Positions 20,399 to 29,488 of a stretch of DNA of 64,000 bases are shown one piece after another. Origin of the DNA: Roseiarcus sp963696665 (GTDB lineage: Bacteria > Pseudomonadota > Alphaproteobacteria > Rhizobiales > Beijerinckiaceae); assembly GCA_963696665.1 (NCBI GenBank), contig CAVOLE010000030.1, positions 1 to 64,000 on the forward strand, given 5' to 3'. The position numbers and the translations under genes are program-made. A model generated the notes under the pieces. It did not search any database. It had not been told where the DNA came from and was given only the letters and a program-made list of their open reading frames with translations. Each line of letters starts with the position of its first letter. The first letter of the stretch is position 1.

Positions 20399-20453
20399 TT
20401 GTAGACGCGGGTCCATAGCCCGTCTGTCGACTGGCCGCGGAGCGCGGCTACAA
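20399..20453. repeat. Palindromic repeat C, copy 1 (TTGTAGACGCG...CGCGGCTACAA)
   Basis: A 55-bp element with inverted ends TTGTAG(A)CGCG and CGCG(G)CTACAA, and inner blocks GTCCATAGCCCGTC and GGCCGCGG. It shares its ends and inner blocks with 39811-39856 and 43870-43940. It lies 30 bp after the cysteine-rich gene. Confidence 0.75.
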
Positions 20454-20564
20454 ATCGTCCGCGTCGATCGAAACGCAATCTGCTCTCGGCGCATCGTCGA
20501 AGGGCGGCGCCCGTCTGAGCTATGCGGGCGGCGCGCCGCCCATTTGGAGAGCCTGGAGTTCTTC

Positions 20565-21506
20565 ATGTCCGCTCATCATCATGCCGCGCCCCACGGGCTT
20601 CTGTTGCTCATCGTCGCTGGCGTCGTTGCTGAAATTGTTTGGTTCGCTGTCGTGCGGAAGCGGTCCTATCCGTGGCGCGAGATGGCCGTCAGCATCGCTG
20701 TTTTCATAATGCGCATGCCTGTCAAAGGGGCGACCGCGCTGCTCGTGACCCCGATCGCGTACTTCGTCTATGCCCATCGCGTGGCGACGGTTCCGTTCGA
20801 TGCGGTCTGGGGGTGGGGGCTGCTTCTGCTGGCCGAGGAGTTCGCCTATTACTGGATGCATCGAGCAGGGCATGAGGTGCGCTGGCTCTGGGCTTCTCAC
20901 GTCGTCCATCACACCCCCGAGCGCCTCCATCTCGCGAGCGCCCTTCGTATTGGCGCGACCGAGTTCCTCTCCGGGACATGGCTCTTCTTCATGCCGCTGC
21001 CCCTTGTCGGATTCAGTCCGTTCGCCGTGGGCGCGATGCTGTCTCTCAATCTGTTCTACCAATTCTGGCTGCACACGGAGCTCGTCGGGCGGCTTGGGCC
21101 AATCGAGTGGATCTTCAACACGCCCTCGCATCATCGCGTGCACCACGCCTCAAACGCCGAATATCTCGACCGGAACTACGGCGGCATCCTCATCGTCTGG
21201 GATAGGCTTTTTGGCACCTTCGCGGAAGAGAAACCGCAGACCAGGATCGTCTACGGGCTTGTTCATCCTGTCGGCACTTTTAATCCTTTCAAGATCGTCG
21301 TTCATGAGTGGACGGCGCTGATCCGGGATGTCGTCTGCGCGCGATCATGGAGCGCCCGATGGACCTATTTGTTTGGACCTCCTGGCGCTGTGGCTCACGA
21401 CGAGCCGCGTCCCGCCACAGGCGAGCTCGACCTGATGGCTGCGCCGCGACCGCAAGCTTCAATCCACGGAATCGAGAGCCAACGAACGTCCGCGGGAATT
21501 GGTTGA
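20565..21506 (+). CDS. Sterol desaturase/fatty acid hydroxylase superfamily membrane protein
   Basis: About 313 residues. The diiron His boxes are HRAGHE, HVVHH and HRVHH, with a membrane-embedded N-terminal half (LLLLIVAGVVAEIVWFAVV, GWGLLLLAEEFAYYW). It should hydroxylate or desaturate a lipid at the cytoplasmic face; the substrate is unknown. Bacterial relatives act on sterols, carotenoids, hopanoids or ornithine lipids. ATG 20565 has GGAG 8 bases upstream; a TTG at 20544 is also in frame. The C-terminal 60 residues after the last conserved helix are non-conserved. The 3' end lies about 140 bp before the sigma factor gene. Confidence 0.85.
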   Translation: MSAHHHAAPHGLLLLIVAGVVAEIVWFAVVRKRSYPWREMAVSIAVFIMRMPVKGATALLVTPIAYFVYAHRVATVPFDAVWGWGLLLLAEEFAYYWMHRAGHEVRWLWASHVVHHTPERLHLASALRIGATEFLSGTWLFFMPLPLVGFSPFAVGAMLSLNLFYQFWLHTELVGRLGPIEWIFNTPSHHRVHHASNAEYLDRNYGGILIVWDRLFGTFAEEKPQTRIVYGLVHPVGTFNPFKIVVHEWTALIRDVVCARSWSARWTYLFGPPGAVAHDEPRPATGELDLMAAPRPQASIHGIESQRTSAGIG

Positions 21507-21649
21507 GCGGGATAAACTTGCGCTACCCTATCATGAGCGTTGGAGCGCGACCGAGGGCGATCTGCGCCGGCTTCGAATTCGCGGACGGACCATGGCCATC
21601 AATCCCGCGGCGCGTTGTCGCGTCACGCACGGTCGGCGGCGGTCCCGAC

Positions 21650-22225
21650 GTGGATAGCTCGCATGCTTATGGCGATGCAACTGACGAAGTCCTGGTCGCC
21701 TGGTCGGCGGGAGGCGACCGGCGCGCCTTCGACGAGATCGTCGCGCGCCATGGCCCGTTCGCCTTGCGCGTCGCGCGCCGCCTGCTTTGTGACTGGCTGA
21801 CCGCTGAGGATGTCGTACAAGAGGCGATGGTGCGCGCCTGGTCGCAGGCAAAACGTTTCGATCCGACCAAGGCCCGATTTCGAACCTGGCTCTACCGGAT
21901 CGTGGTCAATCTGTGCCTGGATCAAAAGCGACGGATAAAGCCGCAATCGCTCCCGGATGACGTCGAGTTCGCTGATCCCTCGCCGCTGCCGGACGAGATC
22001 CTTGCCGCCCGCCAGCGGGACGTCGCCCTCGCGTCGGCGCTCAGAGACTTGCCGGAGCGCGAGCGCGCGGCGATGACGCTTGTCTACGACGAGGGACTGT
22101 CCGCAGCGGAGACGGCGCGCATTCTGGGCGCGTCCGCGAAAGCCGTCGAGCGGCTGCTTGCGCGGGCGCGAGCGCGCCTTCGCGAGCGCTTGCAGGCTGT
22201 TTCGCAAGAGAGGGAATCCCGATGA
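21650..22225 (+). CDS. ECF-type RNA polymerase sigma factor
   Basis: 191 residues from GTG 21650; an in-frame ATG at 21533 would add 39 non-conserved residues. Region 2 reads DRRAFDEIVARHGPFALRVARR followed by AEDVVQEAMVRAW and FRTWLYRIVVNLCLDQKRR. Region 4 reads LRDLPERERAAMTLVYDEGLSAAETARILGAS with AVERLLARARARLRERL. It should direct RNA polymerase to a small stress or metal regulon. Its stop overlaps the next start by 4 bp and that gene overlaps the third one likewise, so the three form one translationally coupled operon: sigma factor, membrane protein (candidate anti-sigma) and periplasmic sensor. Confidence 0.9.
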   Translation: MDSSHAYGDATDEVLVAWSAGGDRRAFDEIVARHGPFALRVARRLLCDWLTAEDVVQEAMVRAWSQAKRFDPTKARFRTWLYRIVVNLCLDQKRRIKPQSLPDDVEFADPSPLPDEILAARQRDVALASALRDLPERERAAMTLVYDEGLSAAETARILGASAKAVERLLARARARLRERLQAVSQERESR

Positions 22226-22701
22226 TGTTGACGCTTAAGCGCTTCGGGGAGCTGGCGGACGCCTATGGAGGGGATTTGCGGCGTTGGCCGGCGGAGACCC
22301 GCCTCGCCGCCCAGGCGCTCATGGACGATTCGCCCGAAGCTCGCGCGATGTTCGCCGCGGCGGGGGCCCTCGACCAAGCGATGCAAGCCGCAAGCGAGCA
22401 TCGGGACGCTGCGCTCTTCGCCGCCGGAGAGCAGCAGGCGGCGGTCGCCCGCCTTGGACCGCTTGTGGCGGCGAGAATCGTCGCCTCGACCGCCTCGCGC
22501 TTCGGAGCCGGCGCCTGGCGCGCGTGGAAATCAAGCTTCGCCTGGATTCCTGCGCAACTCGTGTCGCCGGGGTTGGCGACAGGCGGCGCTTTTGCGCTGG
22601 CCGTCGGGCTTCTGATCGGCTTTTTGTCTGCGCCGCCGTCAACGCCTGGCGATGTGCTGGCGATGCTGGAGCCCGCCCCAATGCACATCTTTGGCGAATG
22701 A
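22222..22701 (+). CDS. Membrane protein, candidate anti-sigma factor
   Basis: 159 residues. An N-terminal soluble region (KRFGELADAYGGDLRRWPAET) is followed by one membrane helix near the C-terminus (GLATGGAFALAVGLLIGFLSA) and a short periplasmic end. No zinc-binding HxxxCxxC anti-sigma motif is visible. The start (ATGATG) overlaps the sigma factor stop, and the stop overlaps the next start. Position and topology suggest it holds the sigma factor at the membrane. This role is inferred from the operon, not from a recognised domain. Confidence 0.75.
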   Translation: MMLTLKRFGELADAYGGDLRRWPAETRLAAQALMDDSPEARAMFAAAGALDQAMQAASEHRDAALFAAGEQQAAVARLGPLVAARIVASTASRFGAGAWRAWKSSFAWIPAQLVSPGLATGGAFALAVGLLIGFLSAPPSTPGDVLAMLEPAPMHIFGE

Positions 22702-23264
22702 CATGGAGAAGTCTTGCTCAGACGCGACCGGCCGCGCGCGGATGGCGCCGACTGGCGTTGCCGATTTCCGTTCTGCTGAATTTGTTCCTCGTCGCACTGA
22801 TTGGCGGGCACTTCCTTCATCGCTCGCTTCCGATCGCGGCGGGCGCAGGGCCGGTCGCGCGAGCCCTGGCCAATGCGGAAGCCAGTCTCCCGCCTCAGGA
22901 CGCGGCGGCCTTCGACGCCGCCATCCGAAGCGGCGCGCCGCGATATATCGAGGCTGCGCGGCGCCTTCTCGATGCGAGGCGCGCTCTCGGTCAAGAGATC
23001 ACAGCAGAGCCATTCAGTCCGGAGGGCGTGCAGCAAGCGCTTGCGTCGTGGCGACAAGCCTGGAACGGGTTCTTCGACGCCTTCAGCGGGACGCTGGTTG
23101 ACGCTCTCGCCAAGGTTTCCCCCGACGGCCGACGCAAGCTCATCGCCGACCGAGCGGCCAAGAGCGCTCGAATTCTTCGCGCCTTGATGCTGTTCAATTC
23201 TTCGGCGCGGGTTTCGCCGATGGCGAAGTTCGTCAGCTCCCCATGCGCCATCAACCGTTCGTGA
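22698..23264 (+). CDS. Membrane-anchored periplasmic protein of the metal-sensor (Metal_resist-like) type
   Basis: 188 residues. A single N-terminal helix (LALPISVLLNLFLVALIGGHFLH) is followed by a helical periplasmic domain (VARALANAEASLPPQDAAAFDAA, YIEAARRLLDARRALGQEI, RQAWNGFFDAF). This layout resembles CnrX/ZraP-like periplasmic heavy-metal sensors, which act with ECF sigma and anti-sigma partners. Few His or Met ligands are visible, so the signal may not be a metal. ATG 22698 overlaps the previous stop (ATGA). Confidence 0.65.
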   Translation: MTWRSLAQTRPAARGWRRLALPISVLLNLFLVALIGGHFLHRSLPIAAGAGPVARALANAEASLPPQDAAAFDAAIRSGAPRYIEAARRLLDARRALGQEITAEPFSPEGVQQALASWRQAWNGFFDAFSGTLVDALAKVSPDGRRKLIADRAAKSARILRALMLFNSSARVSPMAKFVSSPCAINRS

Positions 23265-23406
23265 TGACGGGCTTGCAAGAAATTTAGTCGCCGAGCGTCG
23301 CGAAGGGCTCAACGAACCGTACCAGTCGTGCAGGCGCCGGCAACGGAGACAAAGGCTGCTCGGTTGAGAGCAGCGGGCGCGAGTTAGTCGCAAGCAAAGG
23401 AGCGTT

Positions 23407-23739
23407 TTGATGTTTCGCAAGCTGATGTTGACCGCGGGCCTCGCCGCGAGCGTTGCTATGGCTACCGCTTCGCCCGCGTTCGCCGGCGGCTGGGTTGCGA
23501 CGGGGCCGCATGGCGTGACCGTTGGCCATTGGGGCCATGGGCCGGGTTATTGGGGCTGGGGCCATGGACGCTGCTGCTATGGCGGCGCCGTAGCGGCCGG
23601 GGCGGCCGCCGGGCTCGCGGTCGGGGCGGCGGCGGGCATAGCGGCCGCCTCGCGGCCCGTCTATGCGGCGCCGCGGGTCGTTTACGCCGCTCCGCCGTCA
23701 GTGGTCTATGCTCCGGCGCCCTATTACTATGTTCGGTGA
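23407..23739 (+). CDS. Small secreted Gly/Ala/Tyr-rich protein
   Basis: 110 residues with a signal peptide (LMLTAGLAASVAMATASPAFA) and a strong ribosome binding site (AAAGGAG). The mature part has a Gly-His-Trp-rich segment (GHWGHGPGYWGWGHG), an Ala/Gly hydrophobic stretch (GAAAGLAVGAAAGIAAAS) and a Pro/Tyr/Val-rich tail (VYAAPPSVVYAPAPYYY). It looks like a cell-envelope low-complexity protein. The function is unknown. A terminator follows. Confidence 0.7.
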   Translation: MMFRKLMLTAGLAASVAMATASPAFAGGWVATGPHGVTVGHWGHGPGYWGWGHGRCCYGGAVAAGAAAGLAVGAAAGIAAASRPVYAAPRVVYAAPPSVVYAPAPYYYVR

Positions 23740-23802
23740 AGCATCGCCGAGCAGCGGCCCCGTTCACTGCGCATAGTAAGCTTCGCTTGAAGCTCCGACA
23801 GA

Positions 23803-23838
23803 CCGCCCGCGCGGGAGAGATCCCGAGCGGGCTTTTGT
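23803..23838. terminator. Terminator hairpin between convergent genes
   Basis: Near-perfect stem GCCCGCGCGGGA/TCCCGAGCGGGC with one mismatch, followed by TTTTG on the plus strand. It serves the small secreted protein and possibly the convergent AhpD-like gene. Confidence 0.75.
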
Positions 23839-23902
23839 TGGTCAGCGCCTCTGAATTGGCGCCGTCGCCGTTCCGGAAGACCCGGCGCTCGGGAGCTTAT
23901 GT

Positions 23903-24313
23903 TCAGCTCTCGACGAGGAAAGCCGAGTCGACGGGCAGTTGCAGCCCTGTCACCAGCGCGTTTGTCTGCGAGGCCATGCCCACCACGGCCAGAAAATCGG
24001 AGTATTGCGCGTCGGTCATGCCCTTGGCGCGGGCCGCCGCCGTATGGGAATGGATGCAATAGGCGCACCCGTTGGTTATTGAAACGGCGATGTAGATCAG
24101 TTCCCGAGTGATGGGATCGAGCGGTCCGGGCGCGCCCATCACCGCTTTCAGCGTGTTCCACGTGCGCTCGAGAACGTCGGGCTGGTTGGCCAGACCGCGC
24201 CAGAAATTGTTGACGAAGTCCGACTTCCGGGTCGCCCTTATATCGTTGAAAACCGCTTTGACCTTCGGGTGCGCTTCCGCCTCCGCATCGGTCCAGAGCT
24301 TGACTGTGGCCAT
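23903..24313 (-). CDS. Carboxymuconolactone decarboxylase/AhpD-family protein
   Basis: 136 residues with the AhpD-type active-site segment NGCAYCIHSHTAAARAKGM (CxxC with adjacent His) and the preceding helix ITRELIYIAVSITN. Proteins of this family act as alkylhydroperoxidase-like thiol antioxidants or as gamma-carboxymuconolactone decarboxylases. The CxxCxxH arrangement favours a redox role. It is monocistronic, convergent with the small secreted protein gene, and divergent from the sugar ABC transporter. Confidence 0.85.
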   Translation of the reverse strand: MATVKLWTDAEAEAHPKVKAVFNDIRATRKSDFVNNFWRGLANQPDVLERTWNTLKAVMGAPGPLDPITRELIYIAVSITNGCAYCIHSHTAAARAKGMTDAQYSDFLAVVGMASQTNALVTGLQLPVDSAFLVES

Positions 24314-24642
24314 CCTCGCCTCCCTGCGAACGCCTTCCCGAGCAGCGGGCCCGCTCGGATCACGGGAGAGCGTGTAGCATGGCGGCGACGATCCCGAAGG
24401 ACCGCTCGGCGTCCGGAGTCCAAGACGGCCCTTTTGTTCGCAAGTCTGCGCGCCGCATAGGCTTGTGCGGCCAAGGCCGTCCGGTATAGTGACATGTCAG
24501 CGCAAGCAGACGGCCGATCCGGCGCTCGGTGAATTTCCGGGCGGCGTGGCGTGTTGTTGCTCGACTGAACGAGGAGGTTGCGCTCGACGGCGACGAGGCT
24601 TCAAGGGAGCCGGCCGGTGGAGACGCAAAAGGGAGGAGAACG

Positions 24643-25785
24643 ATGAATTATTTCCGCCATCTCGCTGGCGCCGTCGTCGGCGGCGCGATGCTCACAAGCC
24701 TGTGCGCCTTCTCGGCGCCCGCTTTCGCTGCGGGACCCGAGGTTGTGGCCGGACCCGCTTCGGATCCCGCCTGCTTTGTGCCCTGGTCCGACAAGACCAA
24801 ATACTTCAAGTTCCCCGCAAAGAAGGGACCCTACCGCATCGCGCTCGCCAATGGATTCGTCGCCAACACTTGGCGCATCCAGATGATCCAGACCGCCAAA
24901 GCCTACGCCGCGCAGCCGGACATCGCCGCCAAGCTCAAGGAATTCAAGGTCGTCTCGACCGGCGAGGACGTCGCGGCGCAGATCGCGGCGATCAACAACT
25001 TCATCGATTCCGGCTACGACGCGATCGTCACCGACGCCCAGAACCCCGAGGCGTTCAAGCCGGTGATCAAGCGGGCGAAGGAAGCGGGCGTGGTGCTCGT
25101 CGCCTTCGACAACACGCTCGACACCGAGGACGCGATCAACGTCGACGTCGATCAGAAGGGCCTTGGCGTCTATTGGGCGAAATGGCTCGACAAGCATCTG
25201 CCGAATGGCGGCAAGATCCTCGAAGTGCGCGGCGTTTCAGGCACATCGGTCGACAATGACCGCCACGCAGGAATCCATGAAACCTTGGATAAGACCGGCA
25301 AGAAGTGGGACGTCGTCGAGGTGTTCGGCAAGTGGGACGATCCGACGGCGCAGAAAGTGACCGCCGACGCGCTTGCCGTGCAGAAGCATTTCGACGGCTA
25401 TACCGCCCAGGGCGGCGACACCGGCGTTGTGCAGGCGATCATGGACGCCAAACAGCCATTCGCGCCCTTCGGCGGCGAGACCGAAAACGGCTTCCGCAAG
25501 TTCTGCTCCAAATATTCGGATCAAGGCCTCAAATGCGCCTCTGGCGGCAGCGGACCTGCACAGGTCGCAGTTGCGATCCTGACAGCCATTTCGGCGCTCG
25601 AGGGCAAGGTCGTGCCGCAGGCGATCAAGTTGCCTCTCGCGACGGCCGAGGATCCAAACTTCAAGGACGGCGAGAATTATTATTCCAAGCTCGGCGACAA
25701 CTTTTTCGTCGGCAACTCTTTCCCGACCTGCAACATCAACTTCAGCGCTGCTGAAATCATGGGGCAGACGAAGGAGAACAAGTAG
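24643..25785 (+). CDS. Sugar ABC transporter, periplasmic substrate-binding protein
   Basis: 380 residues. ATG 24643 follows GGGAGGAGAACG and opens a signal peptide (GGAMLTSLCAFSAPAFA). The fold is the ribose/galactose-binding type (Peripla_BP_4): PYRIALANGFVANTWRIQMI, AAQIAAINNFIDSGYDAIV, VVLVAFDNTLD, ILEVRGVSGTSVDNDRHAG and YTAQGGDTGVVQAIMDA. It should deliver a monosaccharide or polyol to the transporter encoded just downstream; the sugar cannot be told from sequence. Gene order is binding protein, ATPase, permease, permease, all on the plus strand. Confidence 0.9.
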   Translation: MNYFRHLAGAVVGGAMLTSLCAFSAPAFAAGPEVVAGPASDPACFVPWSDKTKYFKFPAKKGPYRIALANGFVANTWRIQMIQTAKAYAAQPDIAAKLKEFKVVSTGEDVAAQIAAINNFIDSGYDAIVTDAQNPEAFKPVIKRAKEAGVVLVAFDNTLDTEDAINVDVDQKGLGVYWAKWLDKHLPNGGKILEVRGVSGTSVDNDRHAGIHETLDKTGKKWDVVEVFGKWDDPTAQKVTADALAVQKHFDGYTAQGGDTGVVQAIMDAKQPFAPFGGETENGFRKFCSKYSDQGLKCASGGSGPAQVAVAILTAISALEGKVVPQAIKLPLATAEDPNFKDGENYYSKLGDNFFVGNSFPTCNINFSAAEIMGQTKENK

Positions 25786-25925
25786 ACTTCGACCAACTCG
25801 GCCGCCGGGGAGCGACATTCCTCGACGGCCGTGGGCCAAGGCCGGCGCGGCGCCATGGGCGTCTTGAGGGGCGAGGGTAGGCGGCGTGAGCGGAGCAGAG
25901 TTCGACGGCCTCGCCGATCCTGCGC

Positions 25926-27443
25926 ATGGAGGGGGTTTCCAAGCGCTACGGAGGCGTGCGCGCCCTCGCCAACGCGGATCTCACTGTGTTCGCTGGGCGC
26001 ATTCACGCCATTCTCGGAGAGAATGGCGCGGGCAAATCGACGCTCATCAAGATCCTGGCCGGCGTCGTGGCGCCGGACGCGGGGCGCATCATGCTCGACG
26101 GCGCGGAGGTCGCTTTCGATTCGCCGGCGGCCGCCAATCGCGCCGGCATCGTCTGCATCTTCCAGGAACTGTCGCTCGTTCCCGACCTTTCGGTCGCCGA
26201 TAACATCGCCATCTCCAACCCGCCCCGCCGCTTGGGCATGATTGATCGGCGTGCGCAGCGCCGCCTCGCCGAGGAAGCGCTCGAGCGCGCCGGAGCGACC
26301 GGCATCCATCCGCTGGCGCTGGTGAAGGACCTGCCGCTCTCGCGCCGGCAGGTGGTGGAGATCGCCAAGGCGCTGGCGCGCCGGCCACGCGTTCTCATTC
26401 TCGACGAAGCGACTTCGGCGCTCACCGCGGCCGATGTCGCCAAGGTGTTTGTCGTCCTCAAGCGTTTGCGCCAGGAGGGGCTCGCCCTCCTCTACATCTC
26501 TCACCGCATGCACGAAATCGCGGAGCTTGCCGACGAGAGCACGGTGTTCAGGAACGGCGCCAATGTCGCGACTTATGCGGCCGGGACGAAGACCGACAAC
26601 GAGGTCGTCGAAATGATGATCGGGCGCGAATACAGCCATGTCTTTCCGCCGAAGCCCGCGGCGCGTCCGAAGGTTCAGACGCCGCTCTTCGAAGTGAGGA
26701 ATCTCAACTGGGGGGACCGGCTGCGTGACATTTCGTTCACTGCCGACGCCGGAGAAATCGTTGGTCTCGGCGGGCTCGACGGGCAGGGCCAGCGGGAATT
26801 GCTGCTGGCTCTGTTCGGCGTCCTTCGCGGCGTCTCCGGCGAGATCTGGGTGGCGGGCGCGCCCGTCTCGCCTTCGAGCCCGCACGCTGCGAAGGGCAAA
26901 AGCATCGGCATGGCGCTGATCCCGGAGGACCGCAAGACGGAAGGCTTGATGCTGCCGATGTCGGTGCGCGAGAACCTCTCGTTCGCCGCGCTTCAGCGCG
27001 TCTCGAAAGGCGGGGTGATCGATCGCGCGCGCGAGACCAAGCTTGTTGGCGAGCTGATGAAGCTCCTCGAGATTCATGCAGCTGGCGTGGACATCCCCGC
27101 TGGCGCGCTATCGGGCGGCAATCAGCAGAAGATCGTGATCGCCAAGTGGCTGATGGCCGAGCCCCGGATCATCCTGCTCAACGATCCGACGCGAGGCATC
27201 GACGTCGGCACCAAGCAGGAAATCTACGCGCTCCTGCGCCGGCTCGCGGACCAGGGCGCGGCGATCGTCTTCTACACCACCGATTATGACGAATTGATCG
27301 GCTGCTGCGACCGGGCGCTCGTGCTCTACAACGGCGAAATCAGGCGCGAGCTCGCTGGCGCTGAGATCACCGAGCGGGCGCTGATCGCGAGCGCGCTCAA
27401 CATTTCTTCGGAAGACGCCGCCGCCGGGGCGCCCGCCCAATGA
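25926..27443 (+). CDS. Sugar ABC transporter, duplicated ATP-binding subunit (RbsA/MglA type)
   Basis: 505 residues with two ABC domains. The first has Walker A GENGAGKST, the degenerate signature LPLSRRQVVEIAKALARRPRV and Walker B LILDEATSAL. The second has a degenerate Walker A (GGLDGQGQRELL), the signature LSGGNQQKIVIAKWL and Walker B IILLNDPTRGID. This asymmetry is usual in the family. It powers import through the two permeases. ATG 25926 lacks a clear ribosome binding site, and family-like residues ILR continue upstream in frame without a start codon. The native start may therefore be GTG 25886, with a one-base loss between them. It overlaps the next start by 4 bp. Confidence 0.9.
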   Translation: MEGVSKRYGGVRALANADLTVFAGRIHAILGENGAGKSTLIKILAGVVAPDAGRIMLDGAEVAFDSPAAANRAGIVCIFQELSLVPDLSVADNIAISNPPRRLGMIDRRAQRRLAEEALERAGATGIHPLALVKDLPLSRRQVVEIAKALARRPRVLILDEATSALTAADVAKVFVVLKRLRQEGLALLYISHRMHEIAELADESTVFRNGANVATYAAGTKTDNEVVEMMIGREYSHVFPPKPAARPKVQTPLFEVRNLNWGDRLRDISFTADAGEIVGLGGLDGQGQRELLLALFGVLRGVSGEIWVAGAPVSPSSPHAAKGKSIGMALIPEDRKTEGLMLPMSVRENLSFAALQRVSKGGVIDRARETKLVGELMKLLEIHAAGVDIPAGALSGGNQQKIVIAKWLMAEPRIILLNDPTRGIDVGTKQEIYALLRRLADQGAAIVFYTTDYDELIGCCDRALVLYNGEIRRELAGAEITERALIASALNISSEDAAAGAPAQ

Positions 27444-28420
27444 GCGACTGGCGCTATCTCTTCGCCCAGAACCGCGGGACCCTTCTTGCAATCGTGTTTT
27501 TCGTTGCGATGTTCGCGATCTACACGAGCAACCATCCGGCTGGTTTCACCGCCAATGTCGTGCAGACCGCCGCCAGCAAGGGCGTGCTGCTCGCGCTGGT
27601 GGCGATGGCCCAGACTTTCGTCGTCATCACCGCCGGCATCGATCTTTCCGTCGGCGCCGTGCTTGTGCTCACCAATTGCCTCGCCTCGTGGATCGTCGTT
27701 GGAACAGCGGCCAGCGCCACGCTCGGCGTCCTCGGCGTTCTTCTGGCCGGCCTCGTCTGCGGGGCGATCAACGGACTCATCGTCATCTACGGGCGTTTGC
27801 AGCCGATCGTCGCGACGATCGCGACGGGCGCCGCGTTCTTTGGCCTCGCCCTTCTTTTGCGCCCCGTTCCGGGCGGCGACGTGTATGGCCCGCTCGCCGA
27901 TGCGTTGACTGGGCGCGTCTTCGAGGTCGCGCCGGCGAGCCTGGTCGCGCTCGCTGTCGTCGTGCTCGTGCTCTGGGTTCCCTATAGCCGCTCGACGATC
28001 GGACGCGCGGCTTACGCCGTCGGCTCTTCGGAGAGCGCGGCCTATATGTCGGGCGTGCCCGTCGATGCGGCGAAATTTTACGCCTATGTGCTTTCAGGAC
28101 TGACGGCCGCGCTCGGCGGGCTTTTTCTCACCTTCGTCACCTATTCCGGCGAAGCCTCCGCCGCCAACGCCAACACCTACACGCTCTTCTCGATCGCCGC
28201 GGTGGTGCTCGGCGGCGTCTCGCTGTTCGGCGGCTCTGGCAGCGCGATCGGCGCGATCTTCGGCGCCTTGATGTTTCGCACCATCGGCGACCTCTTGTTC
28301 GTCTTCAATCTCGACCCGCTATGGCAGCCGCTTTTCCAGGGTATCGTGCTGCTCGCCGCGGTCTGCGTCGGCTCGGCGAGAGTATTCCAGGTCCGCAACC
28401 GGCTGGAGCTTTTCCCGTGA
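27440..28420 (+). CDS. Sugar ABC transporter, permease 1
   Basis: 326 residues with about nine to ten membrane helices of the RbsC/BPD_transp_2 type. Markers are VITAGIDLSVGAVLVLTN, the loop SRSTIGRAAYAVGSSESAAYMSGV and the C-terminal helices VVLGGVSLFGGSGS. It forms half of the membrane channel of the importer. Its start overlaps the ATPase stop (ATGA), and its stop overlaps the second permease start (GTGA). Confidence 0.92.
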   Translation: MSDWRYLFAQNRGTLLAIVFFVAMFAIYTSNHPAGFTANVVQTAASKGVLLALVAMAQTFVVITAGIDLSVGAVLVLTNCLASWIVVGTAASATLGVLGVLLAGLVCGAINGLIVIYGRLQPIVATIATGAAFFGLALLLRPVPGGDVYGPLADALTGRVFEVAPASLVALAVVVLVLWVPYSRSTIGRAAYAVGSSESAAYMSGVPVDAAKFYAYVLSGLTAALGGLFLTFVTYSGEASAANANTYTLFSIAAVVLGGVSLFGGSGSAIGAIFGALMFRTIGDLLFVFNLDPLWQPLFQGIVLLAAVCVGSARVFQVRNRLELFP

Positions 28421-29394
28421 GCGAGAACGCCGAGACCGGATTTGCGGAGGCGCTCAGGCGGCGGATCGATCCGCCGGTCGCGATCGCGTTCGGCTGCATT
28501 CTCATCATGCTGTTTCTGGGCTCGCTTTACTCGCGCAGCTTTCTCTCGCCCGAATATCTTTTGCAGCAATTGAAGGTCGCCTCGTTCCTGGGCGTCATCG
28601 CGACCGGGACAATGATCGTCATTCTGCTCGGGCAGATCGATCTCTCCATTCCCTGGGTGGTCGCCGTCGGGGGCATGATGTCGACGGCCGCGACCGGATG
28701 GGGGCCAGTCGGCGAGGCGCTTGCCATTCCGTTCGGCGTGGCCTGCGGAGTGGCGCTCGGCCTCGTCAACGGCTTCGGCGTCGCCTATCTGCGGATTCCC
28801 TCCATGATCATCACGCTCGCGGTCAACGCGGTGGCGCAAGGGCTGATGGTCGCCCATACCGGCGGCTTCTCGCCGCAAGATTTGTCGTCGCCGGCGATGC
28901 GCACGCTCGCCACCGGCGAATTCCTGTTCGGGCTGCCGAACGCGCTCCTCGTCTGGGCCGTCGTCGGCGCCGCTGCGATCTTCCTGCTGAACCGCACCAC
29001 TTTCGGCCGCGCCGTCTACGGCATCGGCAATCGTGAGCGCGCGGCCTATCTTTCGGGCATCGACACCCAGCGCGTGGTGCTGATCGCGTTTGCGCTTGCC
29101 GGCGGTCTCTCTGCGTTCGGCGGCGTGCTGCTCGCGGGCTACGCCAGCAAGGCGGCGCAGGCGATGGGCGACGCTTACCTCCTGCCGGCGATCGCCGCCG
29201 TCGTGCTTGGCGGCGCGTCGATCCTCGGCGGCCGCGGCTCTTATCTCGGCACCGTCGCCGGCGTTATTCTCATCACGCTTCTGCAGTCGATTTTGTCCGT
29301 GGTGCAGATGCCGGACGCCGGCCGGCAGATCATCTACGGAATTGTGATTGTCGCGATGCTATTGCTTTATGGACGCGAGAGCCGGGCGCGGTAA
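28417..29394 (+). CDS. Sugar ABC transporter, permease 2
   Basis: 325 residues from GTG 28417, homologous in layout to permease 1. Markers are ILLGQIDLSIPWVVAVGG, the loop NRTTFGRAVYGIGNRERAAYLSGI and the end VVLGGASILGGRGSYLGTVAG. It makes a heterodimeric channel with the upstream gene. Frames opening earlier (28321) lie inside permease 1 and are not used. No sugar kinase, isomerase or regulator follows, so the transported substrate stays unknown. Confidence 0.92.
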   Translation: MSENAETGFAEALRRRIDPPVAIAFGCILIMLFLGSLYSRSFLSPEYLLQQLKVASFLGVIATGTMIVILLGQIDLSIPWVVAVGGMMSTAATGWGPVGEALAIPFGVACGVALGLVNGFGVAYLRIPSMIITLAVNAVAQGLMVAHTGGFSPQDLSSPAMRTLATGEFLFGLPNALLVWAVVGAAAIFLLNRTTFGRAVYGIGNRERAAYLSGIDTQRVVLIAFALAGGLSAFGGVLLAGYASKAAQAMGDAYLLPAIAAVVLGGASILGGRGSYLGTVAGVILITLLQSILSVVQMPDAGRQIIYGIVIVAMLLLYGRESRAR

Positions 29395-29488
29395 AGCGAA
29401 CCGGCTTGACGCTCGACCCCATTGCGTCTGATCTGGGGCGCAACGATCATCGTGCCGAATTCACCCTTGTTGGCTCGGATGTCGCGCC

